Assembly: GCF_025766255.1 (NCBI RefSeq)
Contig: NW_026516669.1
Span: forward strand, 1 to 64,000
Length of the DNA: 64,000 nt
Direction of reading: 5' to 3'
From: Zychaea mexicana
Lineage: Eukaryota; Mucoromycota; Mucoromycetes; Mucorales; Lichtheimiaceae
Each line of letters begins with the position of its first letter. The first letter of the stretch is position 1. Of this stretch, positions 34,295 to 45,713 are shown piece after piece. The translations under genes and the position numbers were made by a program. The notes below the pieces were generated by a model. That model worked only from the letters and a program-made list of their open reading frames with translations. It had not been told where the DNA came from and ran no database searches.

Positions 34295-36900
34295 TAAAGT
34301 CATTTTTTTGACAATCCTCCCCCATCTTTCTCTTCTGTATGTGCCGTGCAGGTACATATCTTGTATTTTGGTCATTGATCCATACATTGTGACAGTGAAT
34401 CATGCTGCCCCCTTCTACACTGACCGTCACTCTGTGCATGTGTACTAATTTGTTTATCCGATGACCAGCATTGATACTAGCAATTTCCCCCATCTTTTCT
34501 TCCCCCGAGAAAAGATTGTTATTAATGACGCCGGTGAGAAAATGTTATGATCAGATACCAGTAGTTGAAGTGTAATAGGGTGCTCTTGGCTCTTCTGAAT
34601 ATCAAGTCATCAATGCGTCATTGTTAGAAATGTTATATCTGTTGTTACTGACTACTGATGCGGCAGTTAGAATCTTTATGTGCTAATATTAGTTACTGTA
34701 TTGATGATATATACTACAGTGCGCTATTTATGCTCCCTACGGTGCGGTGCCTAACGTGTGCTGCGACTTTTGGAAGGGGAAAGGGGCGGATGACGATGGT
34801 GTCGGCGAATTGTTGCCCTGTGATGGCTATGTTTATTATGTTTCTATTGCTTCAATCAAGTGCAGAACCTAATGATATTATCATCCAGGAATTATGCTTG
34901 TTAGAGCAACCAACATCGAACGCTCTCGAATTGTCTTGTACATTGTCCCGATGCGAATCTTAAACAGAGATAGTCTCTTTTATCCTGACTCTACTGATGT
35001 TACATGTTATTATTGTAAAGCAAGGTTCACACGCTAAACATATTTGAGCTGCATAATATGCGTTATAGGTAACTAACAGCACCACCACAACACAAGCAGC
35101 AGCGCATAATACCACCCACCATCTCTATCATCATTACTATCATCCACGTAGTATGTCATACGTGTTGAACGGTGGTACCTTAACATTCTAAGAATGAGGT
35201 CACTCTTTAAAGTCCTCTCTTTCCCACTCTCCTTCGTGCTTTTAACCCCACCCCCCACCACCCTAAGAAACAGACATATTTGGTAAAAGGTTCCAAAATA
35301 TTTTTCTAGCGATTGCTAGTAGTAGTTTTTTTATCATTGTCCGTGGTGCTGAGAGGGTACCCATCCCTACTACTTTTGCTACACTCCACCACCATACTAC
35401 ACTAATGCATGACAATTTTAGATTCAAGATTATATGCTACGGGGGCCTTAAGGATATATAACCTTCCATATGCTTTATCTTTTTGTTATCTATAGACTGT
35501 GAGGAGAGAAAGCAGAGGGAGTGGGGACAGGGAGAGGAAGGACGAAATAGAATTCGTGTAAACATAAACTAAATGAACATTAAGAGTATTGTTACAGTTA
35601 CTTTTCTCCCTCAACCTAAGTTTAATCACCACCACCACCCCCTCTCTCTGTGCATGTTTTCTTAGTGTCATGATGGATGATTACATAGGTGACATGTAAT
35701 ATATATATATGCAATAATGTAACTATAGCGCCAATCGATACACGTAGTAGCTTTATGGTTTTTGCTGCAATGCAACGTGTTGACGACAGCTTACATTCAA
35801 AAAAAGTTTTAAAAAATAGTTCATGCCAAGATACACTAAAAAACATTCATGCTACTAATCCCCTCTGCTACGTGTTCTTTCTCGCAGCAAGAGATGCTTA
35901 TCATTGATCAAGGAAACAGTAGCTCTGCCCAGTAAATGATAATATCACGTCCTCTTACTCCAACTTTTTGCACAGTGAATGTGTGTATGCATAATGTTAT
36001 AGTGACGGCTACAAGTACAAAGCAACTTCTCGCCTAACCAAAAACTGGAGGGGCGGGACAGGGAGGATGTGCACGATGATGATACATGCTAGAACATGCT
36101 GGGAAAATGATGTGAGCAACAGCAAATAGCCATATACGGCATGGTCTCTTTTTTTCTCTAAAACCCTAACATGAACGAACTAGTACCTTTAAAGAAATGC
36201 GATCACCGTCACCTGCTCTCTCTTAAAAATTCTCTCTTTTACTAGTCCCACATCCCCCAAATACCAAATAGCTGCTTGTGCGTATGATATGTGACCACCA
36301 CAGCTCGTCTTGTTTTACCGTCTTTGACTAGAACGACAAGGTGCATACCATGATCGATCAACAGTGAGAAGGAAACAAACTACCGGTCTATTACAGGACA
36401 TTGTATGTATGTATACACGGCAGGTATATTTGTGGTATCATATAGCATTGATATTAGCGACTTGTGTTTGTCTTGAGTATTAACTATTATGTGCATAATA
36501 ACCGACAATATCAAATAAGCATGTGCGTGCCTTTAGGATTTGCTGAGCTCAAAAAGCATGCTTACTCTCTTTCGCTTCTGCATACTACAGCACTGAGGCC
36601 CTACATTATGGTGGCAGTTCTTCACATAATCGCCATCATCATCTCGGGAGCATCATCCCGTATGCATAAAAACTAAAATAAGCGGAGAATGCACCCTTTG
36701 CTATTACAGTATTTAAAATGAACTACCATCAACTAACCTTAGCTCTCGCCTCTCACATTTCCTGTCAGGGAGATGCGAAAGGAATCTACTTATGCTGACA
36801 CAGCGCATAAGAGATAAATGATCCGCTTATAGGTGCGATACATGCATACGTTCAGAGAAGGTCACACTTGAGAAAAAGGGATTGATGTATGTTAGAATAG

Positions 36901-39460
36901 TTTGTTGTATTCATTGCATGGACACAACTATTAAATCGCTTCTATTCTTTCATTCGAAATCGACCTCTAGTATTGACAATATATATAGGCACCGTCCTAA
37001 CGCATACTGTTGGAGAATAGCAGTTGTAATAGTAAAGCATCAAGTCTTTTGCCCCTTCTAAAAAACAAGGGATATAGATGAAAAGAAAAGACTGTCATTG
37101 AAAAAAATAAGCTACAGCTGTGAGCGTGGTAATTGCCCTTCCTTCCGTTCGATTGAACCTCCTAGCTTTGGGACGGAGAGACAATGCTAGATTACAGCCA
37201 AGCTAGATCCTCTCCTGAAAAATGAAACCGTATCACGGAGAAAAGAACGGCAGCAATAGTCACCTGTGTACCCATAGGTACTAGTGGTGGTAAAGATAGT
37301 AGTGGGGGTCTCTATAAATGCTAAGACACGGAGATAATTCACAGTTTGCCTCATTTGGGCAGCCCAAAGGCAAGCTCATACAAAACAACAGTGCTTTTTT
37401 TAACAAAAGATCCTCTTTTATTTCTTCATTTTAGAAAGAACATAACCCAACATCCATGATCGACAATTCATTTTTTTTTTTGCCAATATCGCTTAAAAGA
37501 CCAAAGACTGTATACGTTTAGAAGACGCCTACCGGAATGACCAACAAGAAAACGATACCCATGACCAAAGGTAAAAGGCGCCCTAGAGCAAGAAGAACAT
37601 TGTTAGCTGTTAGGATAAAACAACCGAACGTATTCATACTAATGCCCAGCTGGTCCTTTCAAATCGTCGTTATTAACAAAGTGCCGGTTCGAAACCAAGT
37701 GCTGGCAATAAAAGGCTGATGAAATGTATGTAACACCATGACGGTCAAAGACTTGGACCTCAGGTCAGGATGCAACGACTGGAACTGAGGTGTTGCATTA
37801 AGGAGCCTTTCTTGACACCAAGAACCACAAGGTACCTTAAAGTCGGAATGTTGTCAGAGCTTCTTGTGAATATACACAAGGTATGGGGCTGAGTACTTCA
37901 TGCTCGCATCATGCATTCTCTCATAATCTGCACGACGGTGTGTTCTATACAGAAGATGTGTTATCTGATGTCGTTATGCATCTCGCTAATTCTGCGTAAC
38001 AAAAAAAGTTTAAATTTGCATTTGTTTGGTCGCCAACGTGTATTGTAGGGCTAATAGCAACCCACCGCTTGCAAAAGAAGTACAAGTCGTACCTTTTTTT
38101 CAATTATCCAAAGACACACGTAAGTCTACCTTAAACCATACTTTTCGGAAGAGATCCAGAAGAAGTGTCATTAGTATCGAATACATAGCTGTAATACATG
38201 CGGCAAAGAATATAGCGAAATTACGACGAAAGTCATTATATATGAGGCCACGGTGTACGGACAGCACATGAACTTCAGCATGTACTTAAACAGCGGCAAT
38301 TTCTGCGCCAGGTCAACTATGGGCAAAATGCCTACCGATACCGGTGAGCGCAGAACATCAAGAATCGCCAATTTCGAGGGATCGAAATTGCCCAAACTTC
38401 GCCTACGGTAGATCCTAAGAACGAGTCTGTAAGCAAACCTGCATGTGATGCTCGAAACAATCCGGATGGATCGGGTATTTGAAAAGGTCCCTAAGTTTGC
38501 TATAGTCCCTGGTCTCACGTATCAAGCTACGGTCTGACGCTCACTCACACTAAATTTGCGATTAGCCATTATATAACACTATTAACCTCTAATCATCAAT
38601 AAAATAAAGCAAACACTGAACTCCTTCCTAGTATCTTTGATGGGTACAATCCGCATACTACTCTTGATATTAAAATCAAACGGACAATAATGAAGGGGTT
38701 TGCTTATAGTGACAATTTTGCTCGACAACGTTCATGTAGTACATAATATTTAAAGCAATGCTAGAAAAGGTGACAGAAACCAATGTGCGCTTTGAATGAA
38801 TGGTTTGAAATGTAGATTACGTAAGGAGTCTTAGTGGACAGAATGGGGATGTAAAGACAATCGTAGTAAGTGCTTCGATGAGTTTTATATCCCAAAATTC
38901 TCTAAATTTTTACGGCAACGAGAATCTGTTACAGCTAGTAGTTAAAGGCATCCAAAAACACCAAGATTCGAGGGACCCAATAATGCTTTTGGCGTACAGC
39001 CCATATAAATTATGCTAAGATATTAAAACAAAAGATCGAAGATGTCGTCGTATCCAGGATCAATGCTGTATAGAACTGATTTCCACGCTGCCGCTCTAAG
39101 TAACAGTTGGCAGGCAGACCAACATGGCAGCTTTATATCTAAAAAATATCATTTAGCATTTGCTAGTTCTTAACTTTTTACTCATAGTACGACAATCCAA
39201 CTACCTACGTACAGTAACATCATCATATGGAGCTTTTAGAAAAGCATGCGACCAAATCAATGTCCTTCACTCTCGTAAAAGCGCAACTTATGATACCGAA
39301 AACGACCCAAGTTATGTGTGTTCTGTAAGAATTAAAACGTATAATTAAAACAGAAGTCTTTGACATATGTCTGCCAGGATTAACACTATTTCAATAAAGA
39401 CCTGACCGTCTGTCCGAGAAGTTTCGAAGTCTACTTTATATTTATTTATTAGAAAAATCA
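36901..39460. other. gene-poor region with possible eroded coding patches on minus strand
   Basis: Between about 38515 and 37529 the minus strand shows several hydrophobic or protein-like patches in different frames (for example IMTFVVISLYSLPHVLQLC, TAMYSILMTLLLDLF and, at the end, PLVMGIVFLLVIPVGVF before a stop). They do not join into one frame with clear splice signals and match no family I know. They may be a decayed membrane-protein gene or chance. Confidence 0.25.
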
Positions 39461-40255
39461 AGGGTTACGAGTTATCTTTTGTAACACACAAAAAAGGAAA
39501 CTCAACCCTTTCCATGTAATTCCACCCGCACACGAAGAGTAAGAGAAAAAGCAAGTACTTACGCAAAGCATTTCCTGAATTTACAGGGGACCACCAGCGC
39601 ACTTTTGACCCGTGGCTGGGGTAAATGGTAATGACAGGACTTACGCCCGAAGGCTGTCTGGGGTGGGGAGTATGCCGTTCGCATGAGGCGATGCAACATC
39701 CGAAGATGGATACGGAACAGCGGCAACGAGGCGCTACGGATGTGCAAGGGGAGAGAGAGGGGATAAACAATAATAATAAAATATACAAAGCAAAATAGAA
39801 ACACACAGAAAAAGAAGAGATATATATATGTAGCAAAGAAGAAGATGAGGCTTTTAACGACCTCCTCAGGTCCAAGTCAAAGCAAAAGCACACGCCACCG
39901 TCTAGATGGATGGATAGATCTTGACCACAGCCGATGGACTACTTGACAGATCGGCTTCTAGGAGCGAGATGACAGTAGAGCATCAATCTTGACCAGCATG
40001 GAGGTGTCTGTGCACTATCGCCATTCCGAGAAGCAAAAGAGACGAATAGATAATGGAAATTATTAAAACACACACACACGCACAAAAAAAATTCTATCGT
40101 GCTACACTTACCCATATTTCTGCGATGAGGCACAGGACAGCCGAACACCCGGCAGAGCAGAGCAGAAAATCACAGCCAAGACAAAAACACTTCTTCTATG
40201 ATAGCTGAAAAAGAAAAGATCATTAGAGAGCTGCACCCACTATGCCATCTTTATC

Positions 40256-40827
40256 TTTGACACGGCATGGCCATCCTCCTCCATCCCAAGCTGACTTACA
40301 TTTGCTTTAGCGTTCTATGGAAAAAATGAAGATAGAGAGAGGTGGCTCTAAACCAATCCAAATCCAAAAAGATCACCGCAGAGCCTGCCTCTATCAGAAA
40401 AAAAAGCATCTATGAGCAGCTGCGTACACTTTTTGACGTGTCATGGCAGACATCTTTCTGGTTTTTTAAACACGTAAAGACAAACACAAGCACAAAATCC
40501 TTTCCAGCTATTTTGACATCCTTCGGTTGGAGGAAGAGAGCCTTAAATTAGAGAGACATGTAATGGTCAGGAACCCTTTCCCGTCACGCTGTGCGCACAC
40601 CACTGCACCTTTGAAACGTCATCTTCAGCACCCCGGCCATCCTACACACCTACCAATTATTAAGTCCCCTTTTGCTTATGCTTACTATCATACTATCTAT
40701 ACTTGTCCGCCGGCCACGATTAACCCAACCAGCATAAGGCGTAATCTGAAGTAGAAAGAAAAGAAGAAAGATAATGAGCAGGCTGTTCTTTAAATGCAGC
40801 TACTTTTGAGTTTTGACACGTCATGGC
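40256..40827. repeat. dispersed TGAC-NN-GTCATGGC motif, four copies
   Basis: TTTGACACGGCATGGC at 40256, TTTGACGTGTCATGGC at 40432, TTTGAAACGTCATCTT at 40610 and TTTGACACGTCATGGC at 40812. Surrounding bases (CATC, CAGCACC, CCATCCT) also recur, so the copies are probably diverged duplicates about 200 bp apart. Confidence 0.55.
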
Positions 40828-41797
40828 ATCATCAGCACCCCCAACAGACATTCGACGTCTCTCCAGCTCATGCTGACATTCCATTCCCTACCATACTTGA
40901 AGTTGCTGCTTGTGCTGAAGGGTGAGGTGCAAACACCAAGCCGAACCAACCGTATCAAAAGTCGAAACTCCTACAGCAGTAGCAGAAAAGAAAGGAGGAT
41001 AACATTACTGGCTGTAGTATGCTGTACACACACTTCTTTGAATACGTCAAAATTCAGATCTTCTTTCGTATATCACATCCACATGCAAAACCTCAAAGTA
41101 CACTTTTTAAAAGGCCTTGATATTTGACTTTTCGCGCAGTAGTAAGTGTTTTGATAAGTTGAAGAATGACCAACGATGATAGCAATAGCAGTTAATTCAT
41201 TGTCAATACCACATAGATTATGCACGAATGTATATAGATATGACTTTATAGTATATCCACCTCTCTTGTCCCTCATCCTTAACAGTGCATTATTGTACGA
41301 TCAATCACACAACAAGAAAAAGGCCTCGCGCTATTGAATATAAATAGAAATAAACAGTTACACAGTTACACTATCATATTACCGCTTAGAAGTTAAATAG
41401 CATTTCCTGCTTGTTCTTGGTTTCTTTTATTGTGGATTCAATCATTAACAATTAATTTTATTGTAAACAATAAATTAGTTAAATGATTTTATCAACATTC
41501 GTCACAAGCTCCTCATGTTAGGAGGGATATGCTCATTACCATTCCACAACTGATATATATAAATTAATCAAATTTATCATGTTACAGAATGACTTCCAAA
41601 AAATATCTAATGTTTCAGTTGCGACCATTCCACGCTCTTAAGATTATGGTCGTAATGACTAAGTCTTTTTTTCACAGCGCCTGGCTTTCGTTTCATACTC
41701 TGAATCAATACCAAATTGCAGTAGGCGTTGCTGTATATTTGATGCATCCGTGTATTTCGTGTTTCTTCGCCTCGGGATCATCTTGCGGGATGCACAG

Positions 41798-42028
41798 TCA
41801 TACCAAATATATTTGATGTTGAAACCTTTGCACATTTGCTGGGTGATGCCTTCGAACTGACAAAGTTAACCTTGCGACGAATGCGTTTTCGCCCTCGTGG
41901 TTTTTTCGTATTGTCCTGGCCGGAAAGATAATCCTGTACTTCCCTTCGTCAATGCGTTCTGTCTTGCCCGTATTTTCGTCCAGAACAATCGTCCTACATG
42001 GATAACTGGGGAGTGTAGAAAGCGTACA
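41798..42028 (-). other. ATG-less open stretch, possible orphan exon
   Basis: A 76-codon open frame between two stops contains a protein-like segment (CRTIVLDENTGKTERIDEG, then YRIIFPARTIRKNHEGENAF). Composition is unlike the AT-rich chance frames around it. No start codon or confirmed splice partner, and no family recognised. Confidence 0.25.
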
Positions 42029-42394
42029 TTAGGCCTGGTCAAAGGACGCTGAAGCAATCTGAAGGTCGTACAATAATTTCTTTACCTAAAAAGTAACCTG
42101 ACGTGAGCGAGAGGCTGAAGGTCCTTCATCCTTGGAGGTGAATGATCACAGCTGAAGCTACCTTTTCAAGTAATACGTTTTCTTCAGTGTGAATTGGCTA
42201 AGATTTTTTTATTCAGTTTTGAAGCTTCAGTGGCCTTTGACCAAGCCTATTGTAATTACTTTGTATCTTGTATCAGTAAAAGGTTACACTTTTATTTATA
42301 TAGCACGGTTATGCTCTGCGCTTTGATTTAATACTATGAGTTACTAGGCATCACTTAACGGTGCTCTCCATGATAAAAAGAATACCGAGATAGT

Positions 42395-42533
42395 AAGCCG
42401 CCATCTTGTTATTTATCGTGCGCCATGTCTTAATGTAGCATGCGCCATGATAATATTATCCTTACGCCCTGTTGAAAAAGCAAGCCGCCATATTATAATT
42501 CGTGATGCGCCATGTTAATACTGTAGTGACGCC
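42395..42533. repeat. two direct copies of a GCCGCCAT...GCGCCATG unit
   Basis: AAGCCGCCATCTTGTTATTT... at 42395 and AAGCCGCCATATTATAATTC... at 42482 both continue to GTGCGCCATG or GATGCGCCATG about 25-30 nt later and then TTAAT and GTAG. Spacing of copies is 87 nt. Confidence 0.6.
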
Positions 42534-43198
42534 CAATAAAAAAAAGGTCGCGCCAAGTACCCACCCCCACCCCACTCAGCGCTATCATGCCATAAATCAT
42601 CTGCCATTTCTAAAGAAATAAGCTTGATCTTTGCGTACCAATTACACAAATGAATGTGTAATGTTGCACCTGCAGCAACAAGCAGATGATGAATTACCGA
42701 GAAGAATGCACCAAAACGTGGCTGAGCAATATAAAGTGCTGCATCCTTCATTGTTTAACGACTTTGATTATGTGTACGACGATTAATTCAAATAAAGCCC
42801 TATCAAGCCATTGGGATCGCCCTCCTTATTCATTAAAGTTCGGAGAAACAGGCTTGCTTGAGGAAACCAGGTTTATTATCTGACTCTTTTAGGAATATAT
42901 ACAACAGGGTACACTAAAGTTAAAAAGATGGAAAAACGGGTGTGTTAAAAGATAGATTACTCTGGAAAGGAAAATTACATACAAAGAGGAACATTGAGAT
43001 TTGGTATAGCTGCTTTGTGTGGCGTCGTATGTTGTTCTGTTTGTTTTGTTGTAGATGAAAGAGAGAGAGAGGCAAATATACAGACGGATTATATCATGGG
43101 AGAGGGACCGGGGGAGGGACCGGGGGAAACATAATAAAAGACGAGGCTGGGGTATAGGAGCGACAATAAATATAAAATGATGCAATAATCGGAACCTT

Positions 43199-44800
43199 TT
43201 ACCAACCAATGCCACCTTTGACCCAGATACCATCATGCACAAAGTTGACCAAAAAGTTGGCTGTGTCGAGATAGAGATGGTCGTCATTACCAATGGAATG
43301 TGCGGCACGCTTGAGCGAGTGCATAGTGAGGATAGCCTTGGGATCTGCGGATTGGACGACAGCAGCCACGCAATCAGACCAGTCCAAAGGCGGTGAGGGT
43401 AGAGGCGCAGTAGCGCTGGTATAGTTGTTGTTGTTGTAAGGAGCATAATGGGCACGAGGAGGGCGGCCCTGAACTATGTAGGTGCATAGCGTGGCAAGGA
43501 ATTGGAGGTTGACGAGCGAGTCCACTGATAAGGTTGGAGGACAATGGTCGATCATTGTTTGGATGGCAAGTGCTGAAGCAAGCAACTGACCGCCGCCAAG
43601 GAACCAGTCAAGTTCGATTTGGCCCTGGTTGACATGGTTACTATATGTGATGAGACGTGTGGCCATGGCAATGAGTTGGTTTAGCGCTTGCTGGTGCTGC
43701 GGTATTGATGAAGTCGTGTTGGTAGCAGTAGTAGTAGTAGCAGTACTGCTAATGTTTTGCCACACAGCCATGTATGTTTTCAGAAGATCGGCTTTGCTCT
43801 TTAGCAAAACCTTAACGGAAGAATGGAACGTGTTGCGGCCATCGATCTTGCCGCCGAAGCGCTGATCGGCGCCTACCAAGTCAAACAACAATTCGTCATT
43901 CGTGGTCGTCAGCGTCACCGGTTGTTGCTGCCTTTGTTCTTGTTCCTGACGCGTCAGCTCGCATAGCTCCGAGGCATCCAAATACGTGCTGGCTGTATAA
44001 GCTAAACCTTGTGTCACGACGTGCGGCAAATTCTGCTCAATTCCAAAAGCCAGATGCACAAGCGGCTGCAGCTGTGAACCCAGCGAGTGTTGCAAGGGAC
44101 TGGTGTAAAAATATTGCTCCAACAACCCTTTCATACCGAGTTCGTCAAGCTGCTGGTCGAAAAAGGCAAGGTAGTCACCATAGTATCTGTTGTTAAGGGA
44201 TGGTTAGTTGCTTTGGTGCTTGGGGGCGACGGGGACAGGTGGTAATGACTGGAAATGATCGTCGTTGTCCCGCGCCAGTGTTTTGTGTCCAATTTACTTC
44301 ATTTCTTACCCTGAGTTGCCTAGAAATTCGAGCCAGTTATCTCGGTCGATGTGAACGTGGGCTCTTCTCAATGGAGTGAGCTCGGGATAGAGCTGGCTGT
44401 ACACTTGAGCAAGCTGGTCATCTTTGGCTACAATCGATTGTTCATCATCATCAAGATAAGACGAAAGCAAAGGGTCAGCTTCATCATCATCGCATTGATA
44501 ATGTACTAGTGGTGAAACAATGGAGTGTAGTCTACCTCCAAACTCATGAAGCCCTACAAGGACTCTGATAAGAACATTTGGACGGTCTCGATGCTCCATC
44601 AAAAAGGAGGCATGGTGTTCTTTGATCATGCCAAGCAGCATATGGCGGGAACTGGATAATGTGGTGTTGTTATTATCAGCGTCTTCAGCAGCAGCAGCAG
44701 CATTGTTGCTGCATGCATGTTGCTGGTGTAAATAGAGATACGAAGATGGCGTGGTCTGTTGCTGTTGTTGCTGCGATAAGAGCCGGGTGCTGGTCATCAT
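43199..44800 (-). CDS. questin oxidase-like (AflY/GedK-type) protein
   Basis: Two exons, 44800-44310 and 44186-43199 (intron 123 nt), encode 492 aa. The family opening HHASFLMEHR...NVLIRVLVGLHEFGG is at residues about 60-90. Exon 1 then continues AKDDQLAQVYSQLYPE and DNWLEFLGNSG, and the junction yields YYGDYLAFFDQQLDELGMKG. Exon 2 has the core PLQHSLGSQLQPLVHLAFGI, EQNLPHVVTQGLAY, and the C-terminal NDDHLYLDTANFLVNF. These are signatures of the questin oxidase-like family, whose characterised members perform Baeyer-Villiger type ring opening in polyketide pathways (AflY, GedK). No polyketide synthase or other cluster gene is next to it, so a primary or unknown role is likely. The N-terminal 50 residues are Gln/Asn/Ala-rich. 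Confidence 0.9.
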
Positions 44801-45713
44801 TTGAGAGGTATACGTGTGGTAAGGAAAAATAAGAAAGAGAAAAGGCGAAGATATGCGGAGATCGCTCTTTTATATATTAAAGCGACCTTTTTTTGGAGCA
44901 GCTTTGTGTGAATAATATAGAAACCGAGTCACCACACTGCCACACCTGAGGTGTAGTATCCAGCATTTCACAGCACTGATAGAAAAACTGGACCAAGCTC
45001 AAAATAGAAGCTCGGGAGAAATAATCAAAAAACGTGGCCTAACTGATAGGGTTTTTTCCCTTTTGCCTTTAAAAAGAACATTTGACGAATTGCACCCTTT
45101 ATGAGGTTATTGGGTTCGTGCTCTCGCTGTGTGTTTTCGTACGCTTTGTACAATATACCATACAGGTTAGGAGAAAACTTCTTGGTAAGACGCCCATCCA
45201 ACCCCCCCATGCTGTTGCAAAAACCTTATGATTTTCACCGAAACCCGCAAGTTGTTATTTTTAAAGCAAAAGCGTTGTAGATATTCTGGGAACCCATAGA
45301 GTTTGCGGCTACGACGTGCCAAGAACCAATAAAGAACTTTTAGTCTGAGTAAGATGGTGTGTTTATAGAGAACACCCCCTCTTTTCTCCCTCCTTCTCAG
45401 CAGGCTTCAGCTTGTAAAAAAAAAAAAAGTAACCTGACAAACGAAAAGGTGCCTGAATGATAATGCGACAGGGTTGTCAACGCCTTAAGCGTATCGAGGA
45501 GACGGGAGGTAAAAAATTGGTCTGGACCTAAAATTAGCCGGGTTCGCTGCGTCAATTGATTATTGGAAACGAACTATTATTATACGCATTTACATTGGCT
45601 CAGTTTTTGATTATTGCCCTGATGTAGCCTTTTTTTATACATAATGACTATATTATTATCAGAGGGATGGATGGATGAATGGGGTTATGCTCTTGGAAAA
45701 AAGGATGCGCAGA
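44801..45713. other. intergenic between ADA2 and questin-oxidase-like gene
   Basis: Upstream region of the questin-oxidase-like gene and 3' side of ADA2. A TATA-like TTTTATATATTAAAG lies at about 44870. A 61-codon minus frame (45025-45210) is compositionally plausible but unsupported. Confidence 0.5.

Larger units (their letters stand above)
31278..36900. other. gene-poor region, no supported gene
   Basis: 5.6 kb of AT-rich sequence with short frames on both strands and no splice-linked family resemblance. It contains CAG tracts at 31880-31902 and 34270-34294 and poly-G at 33242-33252. The largest frame, minus 32252-32611, has no ATG in its first half and is not called. Confidence 0.55.
39461..43198. 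other. gene-poor region with short dispersed repeats
   Basis: Contains four copies of a TTTGACACGTCATGGC-like motif between 40256 and 40827, two copies of a GCCGCCAT...GCGCCATG unit at 42395-42533, and an ATG-less open stretch on the minus strand at 41798-42028. The last 300 bp are the 3' side of the questin-oxidase-like gene. No complete gene is supported. Confidence 0.5.

Noticed and set aside
37640..37710. tRNA-like B-box (GGTTCGAAACC)
   Set aside because: No matching A-box at the right distance and the flanks do not form a 7-bp acceptor stem and cloverleaf.
45025..45210. 61-codon minus-strand ORF with an ATG, upstream of ADA2's 3' side
   Set aside because: Plausible composition, but no homology, promoter or conservation evidence; too short to call.
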